This document shows, in pieces, positions 52,945 to 60,190 of a stretch of DNA of 64,000 nt. Under the pieces are notes generated by a model, which had not been told where the DNA came from, did not search any database, and saw only the letters and a program-made list of their open reading frames with translations. Source of the stretch: Mesorhizobium sp. J8. GTDB taxonomy: Bacteria > Pseudomonadota > Alphaproteobacteria > Rhizobiales > Rhizobiaceae. The position numbers were made by a program, and so were the translations under genes. Each line of letters begins with the position of its first letter. Position 1 is the stretch's first letter. The stretch covers positions 4,464,001-4,528,000 of the forward strand of contig NZ_AP024109.1 of NCBI RefSeq assembly GCF_016591715.1, read 5' to 3'.

Positions 52945-54273
52945 TCAGTCGATCGATCTCAGAACATCGCGAACGTGGTCGATCAGCTCGTTGATCTGGC
53001 CCTTGGTGATGATCAGCGGCGGCGACAGCGCGATGATGTCGCCAGTGGTGCGGATCAGCGCGCCGCGCTCGAACGCCTTGACGAAAGCCGAGAACGCCCG
53101 CTTGGTCGGGCTGCCGGCGATCGGCGCCAGCTCGATCGCGCCGATCAGGCCGATGTTGCGGATGTCGATGACATGCGGCTCGCCCTTCAGCGAATGCAGC
53201 GCGTCTTCCCAATACGGCGCCAGCTCCTCGCCGCGCGTCAAAAGACCCTCTTCCTTGTAGGTGTCCAGCGTGCCGAGCGCCGCGGCGCAGGCGATCGGAT
53301 TGCCCGAATAGGTATAGCCATGGAAGAACTCGATCATGTGCTCCGGGCCGGTCATGAAGGCGTCGTGGATCTCCTTCTTGACGAACACCGCGCCCATCGG
53401 AATGACGCCGTTGGAGACGCCCTTGGCGGTGGTCATGATATCCGGCGTGACGCCGAAATAATCCGCCGCGAACGGCGTGCCGAGGCGGCCGAAGCCGGTG
53501 ATCACTTCATCGAAAATCAACAATATGCCGTGCTTCGTGCAAATTTCCCGAAGCTTCTGCAGATAGCCCTTCGGCGGCAGGATGACGCCGGTGGAGCCGG
53601 CGACCGGCTCGACGATGACGGCCGCGATGGTCGAGGCGTCATGCAGCGCGATGAGCCGCTCGAGGTCGTTCGCCAATTCCGCGCCATGCTCCGGCACGCC
53701 CTTCGAAAAGGCGTTCTTTTCCGGCAGATGCGTGTGCGGCAGATGGTCGACGCCGCCGAGCAGCGTGCCGAACATCTTGCGGTTGGAGACGATGCCGCCG
53801 ACCGAGATGCCGCCGAAATTGACGCCGTGATAGCCGCGCTCGCGGCCGATCAGCCGGGTGCGCGAGCCCTCGCCGCGAACGCGGTGATAGGCGATCGCCA
53901 TCTTGAGCGCGGTCTCGACCGATTCCGAACCGGAATTGGTGAAGAAGACATGGTCCATGCCCTTCGGCGCGATGTCGACGAGCCGGTTCGCCAGCTCGAA
54001 GACAATGGGATGGCCCATCTGGAAGGCCGGCGCATAGTCGAGCTCGGCGGCCTGGCTCTGGATAGCCTCGGTGATCTTCGGCCGGCAATGGCCGGCGTTC
54101 ACGCACCACAGGCCCGCAGTGCCGTCGAGCACCTTGCGGCCGTCGCTGGTGGTGTAGTGCATGTCCTTGGCGGACACGAACATGCGCGGCGCCTGCTTGA
54201 ACTGACGGTTTGCCGTGAACGGCATCCAGAATGCGCTGAGATCGTTCGGCGTGACTTTCAGCCGGTTGGACAT
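52945..54273 (-). CDS. Class III omega-aminotransferase, probable beta-alanine:pyruvate transaminase
   Basis: A 442-residue PLP enzyme. LSAFWMPFTANRQFKQAPRM at the N-terminus is typical of omega-amino acid:pyruvate aminotransferases. FFTNSGSESVETALKMA binds the PLP phosphate, LIFDEVITGFGRLG holds the Asp that contacts the pyridine ring, and the PLP lysine is in TTAKGVSNG. It would convert beta-alanine from the reductive pathway to malonic semialdehyde. Its promoter region contains a RutR-type box at 54352-54367 and diverges from the second RutR-like gene. Confidence 0.9.
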   Translation of the reverse strand: MSNRLKVTPNDLSAFWMPFTANRQFKQAPRMFVSAKDMHYTTSDGRKVLDGTAGLWCVNAGHCRPKITEAIQSQAAELDYAPAFQMGHPIVFELANRLVDIAPKGMDHVFFTNSGSESVETALKMAIAYHRVRGEGSRTRLIGRERGYHGVNFGGISVGGIVSNRKMFGTLLGGVDHLPHTHLPEKNAFSKGVPEHGAELANDLERLIALHDASTIAAVIVEPVAGSTGVILPPKGYLQKLREICTKHGILLIFDEVITGFGRLGTPFAADYFGVTPDIMTTAKGVSNGVIPMGAVFVKKEIHDAFMTGPEHMIEFFHGYTYSGNPIACAAALGTLDTYKEEGLLTRGEELAPYWEDALHSLKGEPHVIDIRNIGLIGAIELAPIAGSPTKRAFSAFVKAFERGALIRTTGDIIALSPPLIITKGQINELIDHVRDVLRSID

Positions 54274-54351
54274 GACCAGGACTTCCCCTTGTAACCTGTT
54301 TCGGTGCGGCCAACGCTTGGTCTTTGCTGCGCTTTCGTGCTACGCAAAATT

Positions 54352-54367
54352 TTGACCGGTTGGACAA
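54352..54367. promoter_or_regulatory. RutR-type operator at the aminotransferase promoter
   Basis: TTGACCGGTTGGACAA matches TTGACCANNTGGTCAA at 12 of 14 fixed positions, 79 bp upstream of the aminotransferase ATG. In the same 226-bp divergent gap there is a direct repeat TGGTCCAGA at 54451-54459 and 54465-54473, closer to the second regulator gene. Confidence 0.7.
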
Positions 54368-54499
54368 ACGTTAGCGCCGCCAGTCGGCGGTCAGGGGATT
54401 ACTAGCGGAAATGCGGCATAAAAAGCGCGCTCCACAGCCCAAGGAAAAACTGGTCCAGACAATTGGTCCAGAGAGCCCGTGCAAAGACGGCCGGCAAGG

Positions 54500-55141
54500 A
54501 TGACGGACACGATGGAAGGCTCCGCTCCCCGCCGCACCCGCATCCAGCAGGAAAAGCGCGAGCTGATCCTGGAAGCCGCGCTCGAAGTCTTCTCCGCCAA
54601 CGGGTTTCGCGGCTCGACCATCGACCAGATCGCCGAAGCCGCCGGCATGTCGAAGCCCAACCTTCTCTATTACTTCCGCCGCAAGGAAGACATTCACGAG
54701 ACGTTGATGCAGCGCCTGCTCGACACCTGGCTGGCGCCGCTGCGCGAGCTGGACGACATCGGCGACCCGCTGACGGAGCTCAGAAGCTATATCCGCAGGA
54801 AGCTCGAAATGGCGCGCGACTTCCCGCGCGAAAGCCGGCTGTTCGCCAACGAGATCTTGCAAGGTGCGCCGCGCATCAAGCCGATGCTGGAGGGTGAATT
54901 GAAGACGCTGGTCGACGAGAAGGCCGCGGTCATCAAGGGCTGGATGCGCGCCGGCAAGATCGCCCGCACCGATCCCTGGCACCTGATCTTCTCGATCTGG
55001 GCGACGACGCAGCACTATGCCGATTTCGATGTCCAGGTGCGCGCCGTGCTCGGCGCCGACCGCGGCGGCGACGGCCGCTTCGAGGACGCGGCGCGCTTCC
55101 TGGAGCAGCTGTTCCTGGATGGGCTGAAGCCGAAGGGCTGA
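54500..55141 (+). CDS. rutR: RutR-like TetR-family regulator (second copy)
   Basis: A 213-residue TetR protein. The HTH is in EKRELILEAALEVFSANGFR and SKPNLLYYFRRKEDIHETLM, and the RutR-type C-terminal block is WHLIFSIWATTQHYADFDVQ, closer to enteric RutR than the first copy. It should repress pyrimidine genes until uracil or thymine binds. The start is uncertain: ATG at 54500 (used here), ATG at 54512 or GTG at 54479. It lies divergent from the aminotransferase gene. Having two such paralogues 2 kb apart is unusual. Confidence 0.87.
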   Translation: MTDTMEGSAPRRTRIQQEKRELILEAALEVFSANGFRGSTIDQIAEAAGMSKPNLLYYFRRKEDIHETLMQRLLDTWLAPLRELDDIGDPLTELRSYIRRKLEMARDFPRESRLFANEILQGAPRIKPMLEGELKTLVDEKAAVIKGWMRAGKIARTDPWHLIFSIWATTQHYADFDVQVRAVLGADRGGDGRFEDAARFLEQLFLDGLKPKG

Positions 55142-55155
55142 CCTGCCCTCGTCGC

Positions 55156-56028
55156 CTACGCGCTGCGCCGCTCGGTCGGAAGCCCCTCGAGCAGCTTCTT
55201 GAGCTTCGCAACCGAGTTCTGCTCGGCGAGCGGCGTGTAGACGATCAATCGCATGTCCGAGCCGTCGTCGATCGACAGGCTCATATGCTCGAACGTCATC
55301 GCGCCGGCGATCGGATGCCGCAGGTGCTTGAGGCCGGAGAGCCGGTGCACGACATCGCGCTGCGGCCACCATTCGCGGAATTCAGGGCTGGAGCGCATCA
55401 TCAGCGCGATCAGCCGCTCGAAATCAGGATCGCCGACGTATTTCGCGCTCTCGGCGCGGAACGCGGCGAGGGTCGCGCGCGCCAACTGCTCCCAATCCAC
55501 CAGCAGGTGCCGCCGGTGCGGATCGGTGAAGACACCATGGATGATGTTGCGGGCATCGCCCTCCAACAGGCCGTAGTCGCCGAAAATGGCGACCGCCGCC
55601 TCGTTCCAGGCCAGCACGTCCCAGCGCGGGCCGACAACATAGGCGGGCTGCAACACCAGGCTCTGCAGCATGTGCAGCAAGGGCCCCTCGACCTTTCCCG
55701 CAACGATGCGCCGCCGCTCCGGCTGCTGGCGGCCGGCGAGCGTGAACAGATGCCGCTGCTCGGCGGCGTCGAGCCGCAGCGCCTGGCAGAGCGCCGACAG
55801 CACCTCGACCGAAGGCCGCACATCCCTGCCCTGCTCCAGCCAGGTGTACCAGGTCGTGCCGACGCCGGCGATCATCGCCACTTCCTCGCGCCGCAGCCCA
55901 GGCGTGCGTCGCCGCGCGCCGCAAGCGATGCCGGCGGCATCAGGCGAAAGCCGCTCGCGGCGGGAACGCAGGAAGGCGCCAAGCTCGCGCCGGCGATGAT
56001 CTTCGGGGGAATGAGCGACGGCATCCAT
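55156..56028 (-). CDS. XRE-type regulator with MmyB-like ligand-binding domain
   Basis: A 290-residue protein. The HTH_3 domain covers about residues 14-75 (LGAFLRSRRERLSPDAAGI, TPGLRREEVAMIAGVGTTWY). The rest is the MmyB-like PAS-type ligand domain (VVGPRWDVLAWNEAAVAIF; later HRLSGLKHLRHPIAGAMTFE). Actinobacterial and proteobacterial members typically stand divergent to one SDR or oxidoreductase gene which they control, exactly the layout here. The -10 box lies so close to the ATG that the mRNA may lack a leader. Confidence 0.9.
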   Translation of the reverse strand: MDAVAHSPEDHRRRELGAFLRSRRERLSPDAAGIACGARRRTPGLRREEVAMIAGVGTTWYTWLEQGRDVRPSVEVLSALCQALRLDAAEQRHLFTLAGRQQPERRRIVAGKVEGPLLHMLQSLVLQPAYVVGPRWDVLAWNEAAVAIFGDYGLLEGDARNIIHGVFTDPHRRHLLVDWEQLARATLAAFRAESAKYVGDPDFERLIALMMRSSPEFREWWPQRDVVHRLSGLKHLRHPIAGAMTFEHMSLSIDDGSDMRLIVYTPLAEQNSVAKLKKLLEGLPTERRSA

Positions 56029-56034
56029 GCGCTT

Positions 56035-56043
56035 ATTATAGCA
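56035..56043 (-). promoter_or_regulatory. Extended -10 promoter placing the XRE mRNA start at its ATG
   Basis: On the minus strand TGCTATAAT (56043-56035) is a consensus extended -10 element. The A of the XRE start codon lies seven bases downstream, where transcription should begin, so the message is probably leaderless. Also in the 103-bp divergent gap is GACAC-ACGCC-GTGTC, a possible operator. Confidence 0.55.
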
Positions 56044-56131
56044 GTACCGATACCAGGATAAAGTTTGAACTGTTTGAGACACACGCCGTGTCCCATCTTT
56101 CCGTGCAGAGCAGCGCAAGGAGGCTCTGGAC

Positions 56132-56977
56132 ATGGAACTCAAGGACAAGACAATTCTCGTCACCGGCTCGACCGACGGTGTCGGTCGCGTGGTCGCCGAA
56201 AGGCTCGGCGCCGCCGGCGCCCGCGTGCTGGTGCATGGCCGTGACGTGGGCCGCGGCAAAGCGACAGTCGCCGCGATCGAGGCCAAGGGCGGCAACGCGG
56301 AATTTCTCGCCGCCGATCTCGCTTCGCTTGCCGAAGTGCGCCGCCTCGCCGAAGCCGTGCGCATAAGGACCGACCGACTCGACATCCTGATCAACAATGC
56401 CGGCGTCGGCACCGGTGGCCAGGGCGCCAAACGGCAGGTCAGTGCCGATGGCTACGAGCTGCGCTTCGCCGTCAACTATCTCGCCGGCTTTCTGCTGACG
56501 TCGGAGCTTTTACCTTTGCTCAAGGCAAGCGCGCCGGCGCGCATCGTCAACGTCGCCTCGGCCGGCCAGCAGGCGATCGACTTCGACGACGTCATGCTGA
56601 CGCACGGCTATAGCGGCGTGCGCGCCTACTGCCAGAGCAAGTTGGCGCAGATCCTGTTCACCGTCGATCTGGCGGAGCAGCTCGGCGGCACCGGCGTCAC
56701 CGTCAACGCGCTTCATCCGGCAAGCTACATGGACACGACCATGGTCAGACAGGCCGGCGTCACGCCGTGGAGCTCGGTCGAAACCGGCGCCGACGCCATC
56801 CTCAACCTGGCGACATCGCCGGCGCTCGAAGGGCGCAGCGGCCGCTATTTCGACGGCCAGAGGGAATCGCGCGCCGATGCCCAGGCTTATGACGGAAAGG
56901 CCCGCGCCCAGTTGCGCGCGCTCAGCCTCGAACTGACCGGACACCGATCTTCAAAATCCAAGGAACAGCACTCATGA
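56132..56977 (+). CDS. Short-chain dehydrogenase, retinol-dehydrogenase-like
   Basis: A 281-residue classical SDR. TGSTDGVGR near residue 11, NNAGVGTGG near 88, Ser in VNVASAGQQ and the catalytic Y-x3-K in YCQSKLAQI are all present. The substrate is unknown. A consensus AAGGAGG site precedes the ATG. It is divergent from the XRE/MmyB regulator, which probably controls it, and overlaps the following second SDR gene by four bases. Confidence 0.9.
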   Translation: MELKDKTILVTGSTDGVGRVVAERLGAAGARVLVHGRDVGRGKATVAAIEAKGGNAEFLAADLASLAEVRRLAEAVRIRTDRLDILINNAGVGTGGQGAKRQVSADGYELRFAVNYLAGFLLTSELLPLLKASAPARIVNVASAGQQAIDFDDVMLTHGYSGVRAYCQSKLAQILFTVDLAEQLGGTGVTVNALHPASYMDTTMVRQAGVTPWSSVETGADAILNLATSPALEGRSGRYFDGQRESRADAQAYDGKARAQLRALSLELTGHRSSKSKEQHS

Positions 56978-57696
56978 GCGAGACCATCGAACACTGCGTC
57001 ATCATCGGCGGCTCGTCCGGTATCGGCCTTGCCACGGCCAGACGGCTGGTCGGCCCCGGCATGAAAGTCACCATCACCGGCCGCAACGAGGAGAAGCTGA
57101 AAAGCGCCTGGAAGAGCCTCGACGGCACCGTCGGCAAAGCCGCCTTCGACGCCGCCAAGCCGGACGAGGTGCGGCAGTTTTTTGCCGAGCTCGGGCCGTT
57201 CGACCACTTGGTTCTCGCGGCGAGCGGCGGCAAAGGCTTGGGGCCGTTCGCGACTCTCGACCTCGCCGACATCGGCAGCGGCGTCGACGAAAAAATCCGG
57301 CCGCAGCTCTCCTGTCTGCAAGCGGCCCTGCCGACCTTGAACAAGGCCGGGTCGGCCACCTTCATCTCGGCCGTCTCGGCGCAGATTGCAGCGCCCGGCG
57401 TCGCCGGCATCGGAGCCATCAACGGCATGCTCCTGACCGTCGCGCCGATCCTCGCCGTTGAGCTGAAGCCCTTGCGCGTCAACGTCGTTGCCCCCGGCGT
57501 CATCGACACGCCCTGGTGGGACTTTTTGCCGGACGATCAACGGCGAGCGGTGTTTGCCGAATATGCCGGCAAGACCCCGGTCGGCCGCATCGGCCGCGCC
57601 GAGGATGTCGCCGAAGCGATCGCGTTCCTGGTTTCCAACGGCTTCATGACCGGTCAGGTGCTGACCTGCGACGGCGGCCTGCGCTTTGCCGCGTGA
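56974..57696 (+). CDS. Atypical SDR-family protein lacking the YxxxK motif
   Basis: A 240-residue SDR fold. GGSSGIGLA near residue 12 binds the cofactor and the later VVAPGVIDTPWW block is typical, but where the catalytic Tyr-x3-Lys should be (about 146-150) the sequence reads IGAIN, so Tyr and Lys are both missing. Ser in ISAVSAQ remains. A subgroup of SDRs shares this loss; such proteins may be NAD(P)H sensors or partners rather than ordinary dehydrogenases. Start ATG overlaps the stop of the first SDR gene. A terminator follows the stop. Confidence 0.87.
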   Translation: MSETIEHCVIIGGSSGIGLATARRLVGPGMKVTITGRNEEKLKSAWKSLDGTVGKAAFDAAKPDEVRQFFAELGPFDHLVLAASGGKGLGPFATLDLADIGSGVDEKIRPQLSCLQAALPTLNKAGSATFISAVSAQIAAPGVAGIGAINGMLLTVAPILAVELKPLRVNVVAPGVIDTPWWDFLPDDQRRAVFAEYAGKTPVGRIGRAEDVAEAIAFLVSNGFMTGQVLTCDGGLRFAA

Positions 57697-57703
57697 ACAC
57701 CGA

Positions 57704-57730
57704 GGCGCGCGGATTTCTCATCCGCGCGCC
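57704..57730. terminator. Terminator between convergent SDR and AhpD-like genes
   Basis: GGCGCGCGGAT-TTCTC-ATCCGCGCGCC is a perfect 11-bp stem with a five-base loop between the two stop codons. There is no clear T-run on either side. Confidence 0.7.
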
Positions 57731-57740
57731 GGCCGTCCGA

Positions 57741-58202
57741 TCAGGCGGCCTTGGCGGCCGGCATCGGATGGATGGCGTGGAAGGGAATGCAGAGCCTGTT
57801 CCAGGTGTTGATCATGCCGAGCGCGACGGAGAGCTTGACCAGTTCCTCTTCGGAGAAATGCTCGAGCGTGCGCGCGTAGAGTTCGTCCGACACGCCGTCG
57901 TCGGCGATCAGCGTCACGGCCTCGGTCCATGCGAGGGCGGCGCGCTCGCGCTCGGAAAAGAGCGGCGATTCCTTCCAGGCGGCGACTAGGTAGAGCCGCG
58001 TTTCGGTCTCGCCGTCGCGTCTTGCCTCACGGCTGTGCATTTCGACGCAATATGAGCAGCCGTTGATCTGGGAGGCCCTGAGCTTGATCAGATGCAGCAG
58101 GCTCACTTCCAGCCCGCACTCGTCCACGGCCTTGTTGAGCGCCGACACCGCCTTCATGATCTCGGGCGCCTTGGCAAAGAACTGCAATCTCTGTTTCATC
58201 AT
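57741..58202 (-). CDS. AhpD/carboxymuconolactone-decarboxylase-family protein
   Basis: A 153-residue all-helical protein. The redox motif is C49-S-Y-C52 followed by H56 in NGCSYCVEMHSRE, the AhpD-type CxxC-x3-H centre that reacts with peroxides. WTEAVTLIADDGVSDELYAR is the family's second helix block. Likely an alkylhydroperoxidase rather than a true lactone decarboxylase. It follows the Rrf2 regulator gene by 33 bp on the same strand and is probably controlled by it, suggesting an oxidative-stress unit. Confidence 0.9.
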   Translation of the reverse strand: MMKQRLQFFAKAPEIMKAVSALNKAVDECGLEVSLLHLIKLRASQINGCSYCVEMHSREARRDGETETRLYLVAAWKESPLFSERERAALAWTEAVTLIADDGVSDELYARTLEHFSEEELVKLSVALGMINTWNRLCIPFHAIHPMPAAKAA

Positions 58203-58235
58203 CTTTCCTTCCAGGTTTTTGGGTGGGTTAGGGAT

Positions 58236-58754
58236 CTAGGTCTGCTTGGATGAAGCGGATTTCTGCGGCCGCTGGTGGCGCTCGACGAAAGAACAGCTCG
58301 CGGCGTAGGATCGCGGATCGCCTTCGGCGGCGTATTCGGCCACGATGTCGGAAATCTTCACTTCGGCGAGCGCGGCCCGATAGGCGCGCTCGGCCTTGAG
58401 CATCGCGACATTGATGCCGCAGGGCTTCACATAGGCCGACGCGTCGATCTTGACCGGGCCACGCTGGCGGATTTCGCCGCAACGAAATGCCGGCTCTCTG
58501 CCCTCGACGGCGAGCACGATGTCGAGCAGCGTGATGCGCTCGGCCGGCCGCGCAAGCCGGTAGCCTCCCGCCGGCCCCGGCACCGATTCAAGAATTCGCG
58601 CCGCCGTGAGCATGTTGAGATGCTTGAGCAGATAGCTCGGCGAAAGCCCAAAACATTCCGCCAGCGCCGCGCCCGGCATCGTGCTGTTGCCGTCCACGCT
58701 GGCCAGCGTGGCTGTGCAGTGAATGGCCGCCTCGACGCCATCACCCAGTTTCAT
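58236..58754 (-). CDS. Rrf2-family transcriptional regulator
   Basis: A 172-residue protein from the ATG at 58754. The winged-helix part includes FGLSPSYLLKHLNMLTAARI and the wing SVPGPAGGYRLARPAERITL. Cysteines are at FRCGEIRQRGP, VKPCGI and AASCSF; their spacing is not the compact triple found in Fe-S proteins such as NsrR or IscR, so a thiol-based sensor is as likely as a cluster. It is followed by the AhpD-like gene in one operon, and GGATA repeats lie in its promoter. Confidence 0.87.
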   Translation of the reverse strand: MKLGDGVEAAIHCTATLASVDGNSTMPGAALAECFGLSPSYLLKHLNMLTAARILESVPGPAGGYRLARPAERITLLDIVLAVEGREPAFRCGEIRQRGPVKIDASAYVKPCGINVAMLKAERAYRAALAEVKISDIVAEYAAEGDPRSYAASCSFVERHQRPQKSASSKQT

Positions 58755-58773
58755 CGTGCCGACTCCTATTCTT

Positions 58774-58804
58774 GGATATCTTTTATCGTGGATAATTTCT
58801 ATCC
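58774..58804 (-). promoter_or_regulatory. Probable Rrf2 operator
   Basis: GGATA (58790-58794), five bases, TATCC (58800-58804) form an inverted repeat, and a further GGATAT lies at 58774-58779. This is 20-50 bp upstream of the rrf2-like start, fitting autoregulation. Confidence 0.5.
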
Positions 58805-58819
58805 GCAATAGGCGAAATG

Positions 58820-58847
58820 AAAAGCGGCGCCCGAAGGCGCCGTTTTT
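58820..58847. terminator. Terminator after preA
   Basis: CGGCGCC-CGAA-GGCGCCG with T-runs on both strands (CTTTTC on the minus strand, TTTTT on the plus) lies 24-51 bp past the preA stop. Confidence 0.85.
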
Positions 58848-58870
58848 CGCGCGCTCGAATTGAACGGTCC

Positions 58871-60190
58871 TTATTCCGCCGCCACCTTGGCCATCGGATT
58901 GTTGGGATGCGTCGTCCAGTTGGCGTAGATCGGCGACACCGGCTTGCCGGTGCGCTGGTCGAGCACGCCGGCCGCCAGCGGCTCCATGGTGATGCAGCCT
59001 TCGACCGGGCAGACATTGACGCAGAGATTGCAGCCGACGCATTCGGCCTCGATCACCTCGAAATGCCTGACCCCATTGACCATGCTGGTGATCGCCTGAT
59101 GCGAGGTGTCCTCGCAGGCGATGTGGCAGCGGCCGCATTTGATGCAGGCGTCCTGGTCGATATGCGCCTTGGCGACATAGTTAAGGTTGAGATACTGCCA
59201 GTCGGTGACGTTGGGCGTGGCGCGGCCGATGATGTCGGACAGCGAGGCATGGCCCTTCTCGTCCATCCAATTCTCCAGCCCCGCGATCATCTCCTGCACG
59301 ATCTTGAAGCCGTAGGTCATCGCCGCCGTGCAGACCTGCACGTTGCCGGCGCCTAGCGCCATGAATTCGGCAGCGTCACGCCAGGTGGTGATGCCGCCGA
59401 TGCCGGAGATCGGCAGGCCATGCGTTTCCGGATCGCGCGCGATCTCGGCCACCATGTTCATGGCGATCGGCTTCACCGCCGGGCCGCAATAGCCGCCATG
59501 CGAGCCCTTGCCGTCGATGGTCGGCATCGGCGCGAAATTGTCGAGATCGACGCCGGTGATCGAGTTGATCGTGTTGATCAGCGACACCGCGTCGGTGCCC
59601 CCGGCCTTGGCAGCCCGGGCCGGCTTGCGGATGTCGGTGATGTTGGGCGTAAGCTTGGTGATGACGGGCATGCGCGTGTACTGCTTGCACCAGCGCACCA
59701 CCATTTCGATATATTCCGGCACCTGGCCGACAGCCGAGCCCATGCCGCGCTCACTCATGCCGTGCGGGCAGCCGAAATTGAGCTCGATGCCGTCGGCGCC
59801 GGTTTCCTCGACCAGCGGCAGGATCGCCTTCCAGCTTTCCTCCACGCAAGGCACCATGATCGAGGCGATCAGCGCCCGGTCCGGCCAGTTCATCTTGACC
59901 TGCTTCATCTCGCGCAGGTTGGTCTGCAGGTCGCGGTCGGTGATCAGCTCGATGTTGTTCAAGCCCAGCAGCCGGCGGTCGGCGCCCCAGATCGCACCGT
60001 AGCGCGGACCGTTGACATTGACGACCGGCGGCCCCTCTTCGCCGAGCGTCTTCCACACCACGCCGCCCCAGCCCGCCTTAAAAGCGCGTTCGACATTATA
60101 GGCCTTGTCGGTCGGCGGCGCCGAGGCCAGCCAGAACGGATTGGGCGACTTGATGCCGATGAAGGTATTGCGGATGTCTGCCATGCTCAT
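58871..60190 (-). CDS. preA: Dihydropyrimidine dehydrogenase subunit PreA
   Basis: A 439-residue protein. The N-terminal 310 residues are a dihydroorotate-dehydrogenase-like FMN barrel (GIKSPNPFWLASAPPTDKAY; GADGIELNFGCPHG). The C-terminal part is a two-cluster ferredoxin with CIKCGRCHIAC and CVGCNLCVNVCP. With PreT it reduces uracil and thymine to the dihydro bases, or runs in reverse. At the place of the catalytic Cys of mammalian enzyme (GMGLACGQ) it reads GMGSAVGQ. ATG at 60190 overlaps the preT stop; ATG at 60184 is an equally good start. Confidence 0.93.
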   Translation of the reverse strand: MSMADIRNTFIGIKSPNPFWLASAPPTDKAYNVERAFKAGWGGVVWKTLGEEGPPVVNVNGPRYGAIWGADRRLLGLNNIELITDRDLQTNLREMKQVKMNWPDRALIASIMVPCVEESWKAILPLVEETGADGIELNFGCPHGMSERGMGSAVGQVPEYIEMVVRWCKQYTRMPVITKLTPNITDIRKPARAAKAGGTDAVSLINTINSITGVDLDNFAPMPTIDGKGSHGGYCGPAVKPIAMNMVAEIARDPETHGLPISGIGGITTWRDAAEFMALGAGNVQVCTAAMTYGFKIVQEMIAGLENWMDEKGHASLSDIIGRATPNVTDWQYLNLNYVAKAHIDQDACIKCGRCHIACEDTSHQAITSMVNGVRHFEVIEAECVGCNLCVNVCPVEGCITMEPLAAGVLDQRTGKPVSPIYANWTTHPNNPMAKVAAE

